DNA of 14,104 nt from an uncultured Selenomonadales bacterium (GCA_937915725.1 CALGGV010000091.1:1-14104); one strand, 5' to 3'; shown: positions 6,724-13,730, numbered from the stretch's first letter. Notes: generated by a model not told the origin, from the letters alone. Numbers and translations are program-made.

Positions 6724-7716
6724 TTGAGTAAAATAACAATGGCGCACGGCGCGGGCGGCAAGTTAAGCGCAGATTTAATCAAAGAAATAATTTTACCCGC
6801 GTTTGACAACGAATTTTTGAACGAATTGCACGACGGCGCAAAACTCGGCAACCTTGCAATGACAACTGACAGTTACTTGATACGCCCGTTATTTTTTCGC
6901 GGCGGAAATATCGGCAAGCTGTCAATTTGCGGCACTGTAAACGATTTGGCAGTTACCGGCGCAATTCCAAAATATATTTCAGTTGGAGCGATTATTGAGG
7001 AAGGCTTTGACTTTGAAGATTTAAAAAAAATTGTAAATTCAATGGCGGCGGCGGCTGATGAGGCGGGCGTGAAAATTGTTACGGGCGATACAAAAGTTGT
7101 TGGTAAAGGGCAAGCTGACGGGATTTTTATTAACACGGCGGGAATTGGTGAATTAATTAGCGGCGTTGACATTTCTGCTAAAAATGTTCGCGCAGGTATG
7201 AAAATTTTAATTTCCGGTACTGTTGGAGATCACGCGGCAACTATTTTATCTGAAAGGCACGGCTTGCAACTTCCTGAAAATATTAAATCTGATTGTGCGC
7301 CGCTTAATAAAATGATTTTTGAAATGTTGAAAATTGAGCCGAAAATTGCAATGCTACGCGACGCTACACGCGGCGGAATTGCGGCTGTTTTAAATGAAAT
7401 TGCGGCGGCGGCGAATGTTGGAATTATTTTGGAAGAAAAAAAAATCCCCATTCGTGAGGAAGTGCGCGGCGTCTGTGATATTTTGGGATTTGACGCGCTC
7501 GAACTTGCCAACGAAGGGAAAATTATTGCTGTTGTACCGGCTGATTCTGCCGAAAAAATTCTTGACATTATGAAAAATTTTGAATACGGCAAAAACGCGG
7601 CGGCAATCGGCGAAGTTACAGAAAAATTTCAAGGTAAAGTTGGACTTCATACAAATATTGGCGGATTAAGAATAGTCGATATGCCTGTTGGAGAATTAGT
7701 CCCGCGTATTTGCTAA
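6724..7716 (+). CDS. hypE: Hydrogenase maturation protein HypE
   Basis: A 330-residue HypE, the PurM/AIR-synthase-like enzyme that uses ATP to dehydrate the carbamoylated C-terminal cysteine to a thiocyanate, the source of the CN ligands of [NiFe] hydrogenases. Visible: MAHGAGGKLS (6-15), GTVNDLAVTGA, GDTKVVGKG, RDATRGG (212-218), and the required C-terminal PRIC ending at Cys330. The start is TTG 6724 with GGAGG at 6710-6714; the internal ATG 6739 has no proper site. The end of the frame overlaps the convergent mtaB gene by 21 bp. It is separated from hypD by 773 bp containing an unknown gene, a hypE 5' relic and DUF805. Confidence 0.97.
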   Translation: MSKITMAHGAGGKLSADLIKEIILPAFDNEFLNELHDGAKLGNLAMTTDSYLIRPLFFRGGNIGKLSICGTVNDLAVTGAIPKYISVGAIIEEGFDFEDLKKIVNSMAAAADEAGVKIVTGDTKVVGKGQADGIFINTAGIGELISGVDISAKNVRAGMKILISGTVGDHAATILSERHGLQLPENIKSDCAPLNKMIFEMLKIEPKIAMLRDATRGGIAAVLNEIAAAANVGIILEEKKIPIREEVRGVCDILGFDALELANEGKIIAVVPADSAEKILDIMKNFEYGKNAAAIGEVTEKFQGKVGLHTNIGGLRIVDMPVGELVPRIC

Positions 7717-8991
7717 AACGCCGTTTCTAAAAATTTTTTCAACTTTGACAGTTACAAATTCGCCGAGTTTAATATTTTCATTGGCGGGAACATACACGCG
7801 CACATAATTTTTTGTCAAGCCGTCAATCAAGCCGTTTTCTTCAGTTTCGGCGATAATTTCTACAGTTTGCCCAATTAATTTTTCAGCAAAACTTTTTTCT
7901 TTTTCAGCTGAAATTTCAAGCGCACGATTAGTGCGAATTTTTTTTGTCTGCGCTTCAACTTGATTTTTCATACCGGCGGCAACCGTACCTTCACGCAACG
8001 AAAAAGGGAACACGTGAATTTTGCTGAACGGCTGACTTTTTATAAATTCCACAGTTTCAGAAAAATTTTCTTCAGTTTCTTTTGGAAAACCAACAATTAA
8101 ATCAGTACCAATGGAAATATTTGGAATTTCGGCAACAAGACGCGCCGTCAATTCAGAAAAATTTTTTGTGGTGTACGGGCGGTGCATAAGTTTTAAAATT
8201 TCATCACTGCCACTTTGCAGGGGCAAATGTACGTGGTTGCAAATTCGGCTGTCATTTTTCATTAAATTTATAAGTTCGTCAGTCATTTCAGTTGATTCAA
8301 TCGAGCCTAAACGCAGTCGCGCAGGATTAGCAGTTTCTAAAACAGTTTTTACCGCGTCAACCAAATTTGTACCGTCGTGAAAATCTTTGCCGTACGCGCC
8401 AATGTGTATCCCTGTCAAAACAATTTCCTTGTAGCCGGAATTTTTAAGTTGCAAACATTCGGCGCGGATACTTTCAAGACTGCGCGAGCGAACTCTGCCG
8501 CGTACGAATGGAATTATGCAATACGAACAAAAATTATTGCAACCGTCTTCAATTTTTAGAAAAGCGCGGGTACGATGCGGAGCATGTGGCAATTCTTCAA
8601 ATTCAGAAATATTTTCGACTTTGCTGACAGTCAAAATTTTTTCGTTACGATTTTTTAAAACCTGCGCGACGAGTTCAACTATCTTTGTACGTTCGGCAGT
8701 TCCAATGATTATATCGACGCCTTCAATTTTAGAAATTTCTTCCGGCTGATTTTGCGCGTAACAACCAACCACAACAAGCACGACGTTTTCATTTGCCCGC
8801 GCCGCACGTCTTATAATTTGGCGGGATTTTTGCGAACTCAAAGAAGTAACCGTGCAAGTATTTACAACTATAATATCAGCAGTTTCAATTTCGCTTGAAA
8901 TTTCATAACCTGCCGCGTCAAAAAGTTTTTGCATTGCCTCTGTTTCGTATTGATTAACCTTACAACCTAAAGTGTAAAAGGCTACCTTCAA
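7696..8991 (-). CDS. mtaB: tRNA (N6-threonylcarbamoyladenosine37-C2)-methylthiotransferase MtaB
   Basis: A 431-residue radical-SAM methylthiotransferase that converts t6A to ms2t6A at position 37 of ANN-decoding tRNAs (B. subtilis YqeV type). The N-terminal UPF0004 domain has cluster cysteines Cys10 (TLGCKVNQYE), Cys46 (NTCTV) and Cys77 (GCYAQ). The radical-SAM motif is CNNFCSYC at 151-158. A C-terminal TRAM domain covers about 365-431. CKVNQYE and the GRVRSR stretch after the SAM motif favour MtaB over MiaB or RimO. The start is TTG 8991 with AGGAG at 9000-9004, eight bases upstream; that site lies inside the last codons of the methyltransferase gene, so the two are translationally coupled. 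Confidence 0.95.
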   Translation of the reverse strand: MKVAFYTLGCKVNQYETEAMQKLFDAAGYEISSEIETADIIVVNTCTVTSLSSQKSRQIIRRAARANENVVLVVVGCYAQNQPEEISKIEGVDIIIGTAERTKIVELVAQVLKNRNEKILTVSKVENISEFEELPHAPHRTRAFLKIEDGCNNFCSYCIIPFVRGRVRSRSLESIRAECLQLKNSGYKEIVLTGIHIGAYGKDFHDGTNLVDAVKTVLETANPARLRLGSIESTEMTDELINLMKNDSRICNHVHLPLQSGSDEILKLMHRPYTTKNFSELTARLVAEIPNISIGTDLIVGFPKETEENFSETVEFIKSQPFSKIHVFPFSLREGTVAAGMKNQVEAQTKKIRTNRALEISAEKEKSFAEKLIGQTVEIIAETEENGLIDGLTKNYVRVYVPANENIKLGEFVTVKVEKIFRNGVLANTRD

Positions 8992-8995
8992 CTTA

Positions 8996-9835
8996 TCAAC
9001 TCCTATGAGTTAAATTGTAGATATTCATTTTTGCCGATTCTATAAAAATAGAATATAAATCTTGCGAATAATTTCTCAAAAAAAATTGAGAATAAGAATT
9101 AAATTGTTCTTGATTAGGCAAATGTGTCCAACGAAGTGTCAATGATAAAAACACATTATAAATATTTTTCATTGTTTGAAAATTAATTTGAAAGGCAGCA
9201 ATATTGGCATAACGTGATTTATAAGTTTCATTTTCATTCGGTAAAAAATTCAACATTTTATCGGCTACAACTGAAGAAAATAATACGCCTGTAGCGTATG
9301 AAAAATGAGAATTGGGACTTTGATGACAACTGACATCATGTAGACAAACAACAGCATTATCTGCCAAATAGGGCAAAACAACCAGAAAATCTAAAATTTC
9401 TCCAGGAAGATTATGCACGGTATCCAAAATCACAAAATCAATATCGTTTCCAATTTCGTCTATTAACTGCGGCAAAACTTTTCCCAAGTATAATTTATGA
9501 GTACCGACACTTAAATTATTTATGATATCTTCAGCTAGAAATCCGGACAGTTTTTTCGGCAGTGTATAACATTTTTCTGAAACATCAACTGAATACATTT
9601 TATACTCTTGTCCAATATCTTCCAAACATTGCAAAATAATTGCCGTTGAACCGCCTTCGGCTACTCCAACTTCAAGAATTTTCTTAGGTTCAAATTTTTT
9701 AAGTAATCCGCACAAAAACGCAGATTCAAATTCAGTCATTTCAACCTTGCGAAACGGGGGGGGGTATGAAGGTAGAGCTGGGATAACTTTAAGTCTTGCC
9801 TCTGGGCTCAGTTCTATTTTGCCAATTTTTATCAT
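8996..9835 (-). CDS. Class I SAM-dependent methyltransferase, candidate phase-variable
   Basis: A 279-residue protein with a class I methyltransferase fold (Methyltransf_24-like). Visible: ILEVGVAEGGST (motif I, about 53-64), SVDVSEK (motif II region), DFVILDTVHN and VVCLHDVSCH (the post-IV strand region). The fold is clear, but the substrate is unknown; relatives act on sugars, lipids or small molecules. Residues after about 180 match nothing I know. ATG 9835 is chosen because AGGAG (9845-9849) is 9 bases upstream; TTG 9844 would abut that site. Codons 24-27 contain nine C in a row. It has a good promoter and a 117-base leader. Its last codons hold the mtaB ribosome binding site. Codon use looks less GC-rich than that of its neighbours, which suggests a separate origin. 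Confidence 0.82.
   Translation of the reverse strand: MIKIGKIELSPEARLKVIPALPSYPPPFRKVEMTEFESAFLCGLLKKFEPKKILEVGVAEGGSTAIILQCLEDIGQEYKMYSVDVSEKCYTLPKKLSGFLAEDIINNLSVGTHKLYLGKVLPQLIDEIGNDIDFVILDTVHNLPGEILDFLVVLPYLADNAVVCLHDVSCHQSPNSHFSYATGVLFSSVVADKMLNFLPNENETYKSRYANIAAFQINFQTMKNIYNVFLSLTLRWTHLPNQEQFNSYSQFFLRNYSQDLYSIFIESAKMNIYNLTHRS
9756..9764 (-). repeat. C9 homopolymer tract inside the methyltransferase gene
   Basis: Nine consecutive C on the coding (minus) strand cover codon 24 position 3 to codon 27 position 2 (Tyr-Pro-Pro-Pro). With eight C the frame reaches TGA within about seven codons; with ten C it reaches TGA within about six. Long G/C runs are rare in this AT-rich sequence and are the classic substrate of slipped-strand mispairing. 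Confidence 0.9.
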
Positions 9836-9844
9836 AATTAACAA

Positions 9845-10147
9845 CTCCTAAAAAAAAATAAATAATTTTTTTATTACGGCAAAAAAAATGCTGTAAAACT
9901 AATTTAACCAATTTTTGAATTGATAAAAAACTCACTATAATCTAATGCTAACAATCGAATTATAACAACTGGAATTTTTCAAGTCAAGAATAAACGCTAT
10001 TGGCGTCCAATTAGGAGGAGGCTTTATCTTGCCATTGTTAAGGATTGGTATATGGTAATTTGTTTTTTCTACGATTTTGGGGTTCATTTTTTCAAAAACG
10101 CTGTTATTACTATTATTTTTACGCCAAAATATTTTCTCCTTAAACTG
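9845..10147. other. Intergenic region upstream of the methyltransferase, no supported gene
   Basis: About 300 bases. The left part (9850-9905) is the leader of the methyltransferase mRNA and contains long A/T runs and an imperfect hairpin (TACAGC/GCCGTA around a T-run). The middle holds the minus-strand promoter and, just upstream of its -35, a small inverted repeat ATTGG-CGT-CCAAT (9999-10011) that could be an operator. On the plus strand a very strong AGGAGGAGG (10013-10021) precedes a nine-codon TTG ORF (10029-10058), with a plus-strand TATAAT at 9936-9941 upstream. I cannot support a gene there. Confidence 0.5.
9959..9987 (-). promoter_or_regulatory. Strong sigma-A-type promoter for methyltransferase-mtaB
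   Basis: On the minus strand TTGACT (9982-9987, five of six) is followed by exactly 17 bases and TATAAT (9959-9964, perfect), with a TGT extended -10 element directly before it. Transcription would begin near 9952, leaving a leader of about 117 bases before ATG 9835. This is the best promoter in the window. Confidence 0.85.
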
Positions 10148-10193
10148 AAAAAGCCGTCAAGGACAGGATTTTTGCCTGTTGCCTTACACGGCT
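10148..10193 (-). terminator. Intrinsic terminator of the gatC-ALDC-gatA-MBL operon
   Basis: On the minus strand, 12 bases after the stop of the metallo-beta-lactamase-fold gene, AGCCGT pairs with ACGGCT, AAGG with CCTT and ACAGG with CCTGT around the loop CAAAAAT. Together these make 15 base pairs with small internal bulges, followed by five T (10148-10152). It separates this operon from the methyltransferase promoter. Confidence 0.9.
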
Positions 10194-10204
10194 GTTATTT
10201 CCAG

Positions 10205-10972
10205 TCAATCGATTTTTAAAGTGCTGCCGGTTGCAAAATCTGCGCGAAGATTTTCGCCGGTGCAATGACAAAGATAAAAATTTTCCACGCCGAAATCTTC
10301 AAGCCTTGCAAAAATTTTCATATCGTCTGAATGAATCCCGCCTATCACGGTTTTAATTGGCAAGTCCAAACGTTTTTGAACGGTTGCAACGATATTTAAA
10401 ATTCCAACGTGCGCACAACCTACAACCACCGCCGCGCCGTCGCCCTCGCGCAGTACTAAACAAATTTCATCATCGAAGTTGTCGGGAATTTTATTTTCGC
10501 CGCGCACAAACTTTTCAGGAATTGAAACTTTATAGCGCGTGTCGAAATTTCCTATCAGCCAACAATCTTTGCCAATTTCCAAAATATCGTCACAAACTTT
10601 TTGCTCAATTTGCCGGCGCGCCAAATCTTGAAAAGTAAATCCCGCGCCACGATATTTATAACCTTCAGCAGTCTTTGAAAATTTTTCCAGCCAAAAATTT
10701 CTGCCGGTGTAAATTTTTTTCAAATTGGCAAATTTTAATAATGCAGGAAAGCCGCCCGCGTGATCGTAATGTGCGTGGCTTATCACGGCAAAATTAATTC
10801 CATGCAAGTCAACGCCCAGCTTTAAAGCGTTTTTCCACGCCAAATCAGTTTGTCCGCAGTCAAAAATAAATTTCTGCGCGGGCGTTTCAATGTAAAAAGA
10901 TAAGCCGTGTTCACTTGCCAAATTGGAGCCGTCCAAAACTTTATCTTCAACTAAAACTTTTAAAAATATCAT
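10205..10972 (-). CDS. Metallo-beta-lactamase-fold hydrolase, DHPS-like
   Basis: A 255-residue MBL-fold protein. Metal ligands: HAHYDH at residues 66-71 (His66, His68, Asp70, His71), His188 in GCAHVGILNI and His214 in GGIHS; CHCTG at 235-239 is also typical. The opening VLVED and EHGLSFYIE and the GCAHxGILN motif match the subgroup named after the methanogen dihydropterin synthase (MBL DHPS-like, cd07713 type). In bacteria these are mostly uncharacterised, so no substrate is proposed. ATG 10972 is preceded by TAGGA; the stop of gatA lies inside this site, 11 bp upstream, so the gene is the last of the operon. It occupies the place where gatB would be expected. Confidence 0.88.
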   Translation of the reverse strand: MIFLKVLVEDKVLDGSNLASEHGLSFYIETPAQKFIFDCGQTDLAWKNALKLGVDLHGINFAVISHAHYDHAGGFPALLKFANLKKIYTGRNFWLEKFSKTAEGYKYRGAGFTFQDLARRQIEQKVCDDILEIGKDCWLIGNFDTRYKVSIPEKFVRGENKIPDNFDDEICLVLREGDGAAVVVGCAHVGILNIVATVQKRLDLPIKTVIGGIHSDDMKIFARLEDFGVENFYLCHCTGENLRADFATGSTLKID

Positions 10973-10983
10973 TTTATATTTTC

Positions 10984-12438
10984 CTACTGCGGGATTTTAT
11001 TTGAGAAATTTTGAGTTTGTTCATAGGTAAACGCGGCGCGAATAATTGTTTCTTCGTCAAGCGGTTTTCCGATTAATTGAAAACCTATTGGCAGATTTTC
11101 TTTATTAAAACCGCAGGGCAAAGAAATTCCCGGCAAGCCTGCCAAATTCAAAGGTACTGTGCAAATATCTTGCAAGTACATTTTCAACGGATCATTAACC
11201 ATTTCGCCAATTTTAAAGGCGGCGTTTGGAGTTGTCGGCGTCAAAATTATGTCAACATTTTTAAAAGCGTCAGTAAAATCTTTTTGAATCAGTGTACGAA
11301 CTTTCAACGCCTTCAAATAATAAGCGTCATAGTAGCCCGCGCTAAGTGCGTAGTTGCCAATCATTATGCGGCGTTTAACTTCTTCGCCAAATTTTTCTGT
11401 GCGCGTATTCGTCATCATTTCCACAATATCTGCGCCGTCAACTCTTACGCCGTAACTTACGCCGTCATAACGTTCAAGGTTAGTTGCCGCCTCCGCCGGT
11501 GCAATAATGTAATAAGTTGAAATTGCAAATTCTGTATGTGGTAAAGAAATTTCTACAATCTGCGCGCCGAGTTTCTCAAAAATTTCTGTTACGTTAATTA
11601 CGGCGTCTTCAACTTCCTTATCAATTCCTTTTACAAAATATTCTTTTGGCAAGCCGATTTTTAAATTTTTAACGTCACTGATTAAACTTTTTGTAAAATC
11701 CGGAACGGCGGCAGGAGTTGAGGTTGAATCCATTTCATCAAGCCCGCAAATTGCATTTAAAACCGTCGCACAGTCTGTAACGTCGCGGGTAATTGGTCCA
11801 ATTTGATCCAATGAAGATGCAAACGCAACTAAGCCGTAACGAGAAACGCGCCCATAAGTTGGTTTCATTCCAACTACACCGCAAAAACTGGCAGGTTGCC
11901 GAATGGAGCCGCCTGTATCACTGCCGAGCGCAAAAATTGCCTCTCCTGCCGCAACCGCCGCCGCACTGCCGCCACTACTTCCGCCCGGTACTCTTTCAAT
12001 ATTCCAGGGATTTTTTGTGACTTGATACGCTGAATTTTCGGTACTTCCGCCCATTGCAAATTCATCAAGATTGACTTTGCCAAGTACAACTGCATTTTGA
12101 GAATTTAATTTTTTCATAACGGTTGCATCATACGGCGGCACAAAATTTTCAAGAATTTTTGAGGCGCAAGTGGTTTTAATTCCCTTCGTGCAAATATTGT
12201 CTTTAATTGCGCAGGGAATACCTTCAAGCGCAGAAATTTTTTCTCCGCGTGAAATTTTTTCGTCAACAATTTTTGCAGTTTGTTCAGCTTGCGATTTTGT
12301 AATTTCCAAATACGCGCCAATTTCTGAATCCTTTTCTTCAATACGTTCAAATAAATCTTTTGTAAGTTCAAGCGCGCTGATTTTTTTTGCAGTCAACATT
12401 TCGTGCAATTCGTGCGCGGTTTTTTCATACAGTCTCAA
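10984..12438 (-). CDS. gatA: Asp-tRNA(Asn)/Glu-tRNA(Gln) amidotransferase subunit A
   Basis: A 484-residue GatA, the glutaminase subunit of GatCAB, which releases ammonia for conversion of mischarged Glu-tRNA(Gln) or Asp-tRNA(Asn). The amidase signature is intact: Lys79 in CAIKDN, Ser154 in PGGSSGGSAA and Ser178 in SDTGGSIRQPA, the Ser-cisSer-Lys triad at the same numbering as in characterised GatA. Length is typical. The start is TTG 12438; the site GGGAGGA upstream lies in the last codons of the acetolactate decarboxylase gene, whose stop is 2 bp away, so the two are coupled. gatC is upstream beyond that gene. gatB, the kinase/tRNA-binding subunit, does not follow and must be elsewhere in the genome if the enzyme works. 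Confidence 0.97.
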   Translation of the reverse strand: MRLYEKTAHELHEMLTAKKISALELTKDLFERIEEKDSEIGAYLEITKSQAEQTAKIVDEKISRGEKISALEGIPCAIKDNICTKGIKTTCASKILENFVPPYDATVMKKLNSQNAVVLGKVNLDEFAMGGSTENSAYQVTKNPWNIERVPGGSSGGSAAAVAAGEAIFALGSDTGGSIRQPASFCGVVGMKPTYGRVSRYGLVAFASSLDQIGPITRDVTDCATVLNAICGLDEMDSTSTPAAVPDFTKSLISDVKNLKIGLPKEYFVKGIDKEVEDAVINVTEIFEKLGAQIVEISLPHTEFAISTYYIIAPAEAATNLERYDGVSYGVRVDGADIVEMMTNTRTEKFGEEVKRRIMIGNYALSAGYYDAYYLKALKVRTLIQKDFTDAFKNVDIILTPTTPNAAFKIGEMVNDPLKMYLQDICTVPLNLAGLPGISLPCGFNKENLPIGFQLIGKPLDEETIIRAAFTYEQTQNFSNKIPQ

Positions 12439-12440
12439 AT

Positions 12441-13274
12441 TTATTTTCCTCCCTTATCCCCTAATCCTGTATCTTTTTCAGCTTTATGAATATCAGAGCT
12501 TAAATCCTGTGCGAGGTTTAAATTTTGAAAACTTTTCTTTTTTGGAATTTTTAAATTGAAATTATCGGTTTTATCAAATTCAGCCGTAGCAAGTTTAATA
12601 TTCAATTCCAAAACGTGCCCGCCAACAGTTTTATCGCCGGAAATAAAATGAAAATGCCAGCCTGCGGTATTTAAGCCACTCATATAATCCGGACAGTATA
12701 AGCCGACAATAGTCCCGCTGATATTTTGGAAAGTTTTTTCTTTCTGCGTAGCTTGAAGAGCTTGTACTAAAGTTGGATAAGGTTTTTGCTGTTTGGATTC
12801 ACTGCGAACTAAAATTTCATTTAATACGGCGGGAATTTTGACGAAATAAAAAGTATTTTCGCCGCGCTTTTTGATTAACTTATTTAAAATATCTTCAAGT
12901 AAATTTTTATCAGAAATATTTTTGAGTTTAACAGAAAAATCTTTCTCAAAAAAAGTTACGTTGGAAAAAGGCACGGTAACTTTATCATCAACGACGTTAA
13001 TTTTTAAATCAGAATCAGCGCGGTACATTACGCCGTCAAGTAAAATCATTTCGCCGTCTAAGCCGTCAAAAGTTCCAATTCCAATATTGCCCAAATTTTT
13101 TAATTCGCCAACAGTAATGCTGCCGTCAAAATATCCCAAAGTCAAAGATTGGAGCAGTGCAATTTGATTGACGGTTTCACGTTCGACAGGTACGGCGGGC
13201 GCGGCATTTGCAACGCCACTTAAAAAAATTGTTCCTGCCAATACAGAAGTTGCCAAATTTTTTTTGATATTCAT
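12441..13274 (-). CDS. budA: Acetolactate decarboxylase, exported form
   Basis: A 277-residue alpha-acetolactate decarboxylase (BudA/AlsD family), which converts 2-acetolactate to acetoin. Visible: LGYFDGSITVGEL, GIGTFDGLDGEM (65-76), QKPYPTL, and GTIVGLYCPDYMSGLNTAG leading to zinc ligands His207 and His209 (WHFHF) and His220 (GGHVLEL); Arg157 is a candidate active-site arginine. Residues 1-24 form a signal peptide ending ANA-AP, so the enzyme is probably exported, as in Brevibacillus ALDC; most others are cytoplasmic. The tail after about 240 is lysine-rich and unrecognised. ATG 13274 is preceded by GGGGA. It sits between gatC and gatA, an unusual place, with a heptad repeat upstream. No acetolactate synthase gene is nearby. 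Confidence 0.93.
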   Translation of the reverse strand: MNIKKNLATSVLAGTIFLSGVANAAPAVPVERETVNQIALLQSLTLGYFDGSITVGELKNLGNIGIGTFDGLDGEMILLDGVMYRADSDLKINVVDDKVTVPFSNVTFFEKDFSVKLKNISDKNLLEDILNKLIKKRGENTFYFVKIPAVLNEILVRSESKQQKPYPTLVQALQATQKEKTFQNISGTIVGLYCPDYMSGLNTAGWHFHFISGDKTVGGHVLELNIKLATAEFDKTDNFNLKIPKKKSFQNLNLAQDLSSDIHKAEKDTGLGDKGGK

Positions 13275-13285
13275 TTTAAATCCCC

Positions 13286-13383
13286 TAGTCTTTAGTCTTT
13301 AGTCTTTAGTCTTTAGTCTTTAGTCTTTAATCCTTAATCCTTAGTCCTTAATCCTTAGTCTTTAATCCTTAGTCCTTAATCCT
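13286..13383. repeat. Heptanucleotide tandem repeat, 14 copies
   Basis: Fourteen contiguous 7-bp units with plus-strand consensus TA(G/A)TC(T/C)T. Units 1-6 (13286-13327), next to the acetolactate decarboxylase start, are identical TAGTCTT; units 7-14 toward gatC are mixtures of TAATCCT, TAGTCCT and TAGTCTT. On the transcribed (minus) strand each unit carries TAA or a TA-stop and an AAGGA/AAAGA core similar to a ribosome binding site. The array fills almost the whole 114-bp gap between gatC and the decarboxylase gene. It resembles the short tandemly repeated repeats known from cyanobacteria only in kind, not in sequence. Confidence 0.97.
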
Positions 13384-13388
13384 TAAAT

Positions 13389-13679
13389 TTATTCCTCCAA
13401 AACACGCGGGACTTTAAAATAGCCGTCCTCTTGAAGTGGCGCGGTAGAAAGTGCAAGCTCCCTGTCGATTGAAGGTTTAACTTTATCTTCACGAAAAACA
13501 TTTTGCATTGGCAGGGCGTAAGTTGTCGGTTCAATATTTGTTGTGTCGATTGAGTTTAAATTTTCAATGTAAGTTAAAATTTCGTTAAGTTGCGAAAGAA
13601 TTTTTGCAGATTCATCGGGGCGAATTTTAAGCCGTGATAAACTGGCAACATTCTGAATATCTTGTTCAGTTATTTTCAT
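13389..13679 (-). CDS. gatC: Asp-tRNA(Asn)/Glu-tRNA(Gln) amidotransferase subunit C
   Basis: A 96-residue GatC, the small subunit that wraps around GatA and links it to GatB. Typical features: MKITEQDIQNVASLSRL at the start, the central LSQLNEILTYIENLNSIDTT with the following EPTTYALPMQNVFREDKV, and the C-terminal LQEDGYFKVPRVLE. ATG 13679 is chosen because AAAGGAGGA (13686-13694) lies about 6 bases upstream; the longer frame to 13709 would place this site inside the coding region. It is the first gene of the operon; gatA follows only after the heptad array and the acetolactate decarboxylase gene. Confidence 0.96.
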   Translation of the reverse strand: MKITEQDIQNVASLSRLKIRPDESAKILSQLNEILTYIENLNSIDTTNIEPTTYALPMQNVFREDKVKPSIDRELALSTAPLQEDGYFKVPRVLEE

Positions 13680-13709
13680 AAAAAATCCTCCTTTAAAATT
13701 TCCGCGCAA

Positions 13710-13718
13710 ATTTTACCA
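13710..13718 (-). promoter_or_regulatory. Candidate extended -10 promoter for gatC
   Basis: On the minus strand TGG-TAAAAT (13710-13718) matches an extended -10 (TGn then five of six to TATAAT). The -35 position falls in the T-run of the adjacent terminator (13733-13738) and does not match TTGACA. Transcription would start near 13703, 24 bases before ATG 13679. It is placed directly after a terminator, where an operon promoter is needed. Confidence 0.4.
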
Positions 13719-13730
13719 CAATTAAACCGC

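Noticed and set aside
7230..7592. Minus-strand open frames inside hypE and plus-strand frames inside mtaB
   Set aside because: They are shadows of well-conserved genes, without binding sites or family motifs.
10052..10219. Plus-strand ORF of 55 codons from ATG 10052
   Set aside because: The strong AGGAGGAGG is 30 bases upstream, too far, and the frame runs through the minus-strand terminator hairpin into the end of the MBL gene.
13286..13383. CRISPR array
   Set aside because: The units are 7 bp, directly abutting, with no spacers; it is a simple tandem repeat.
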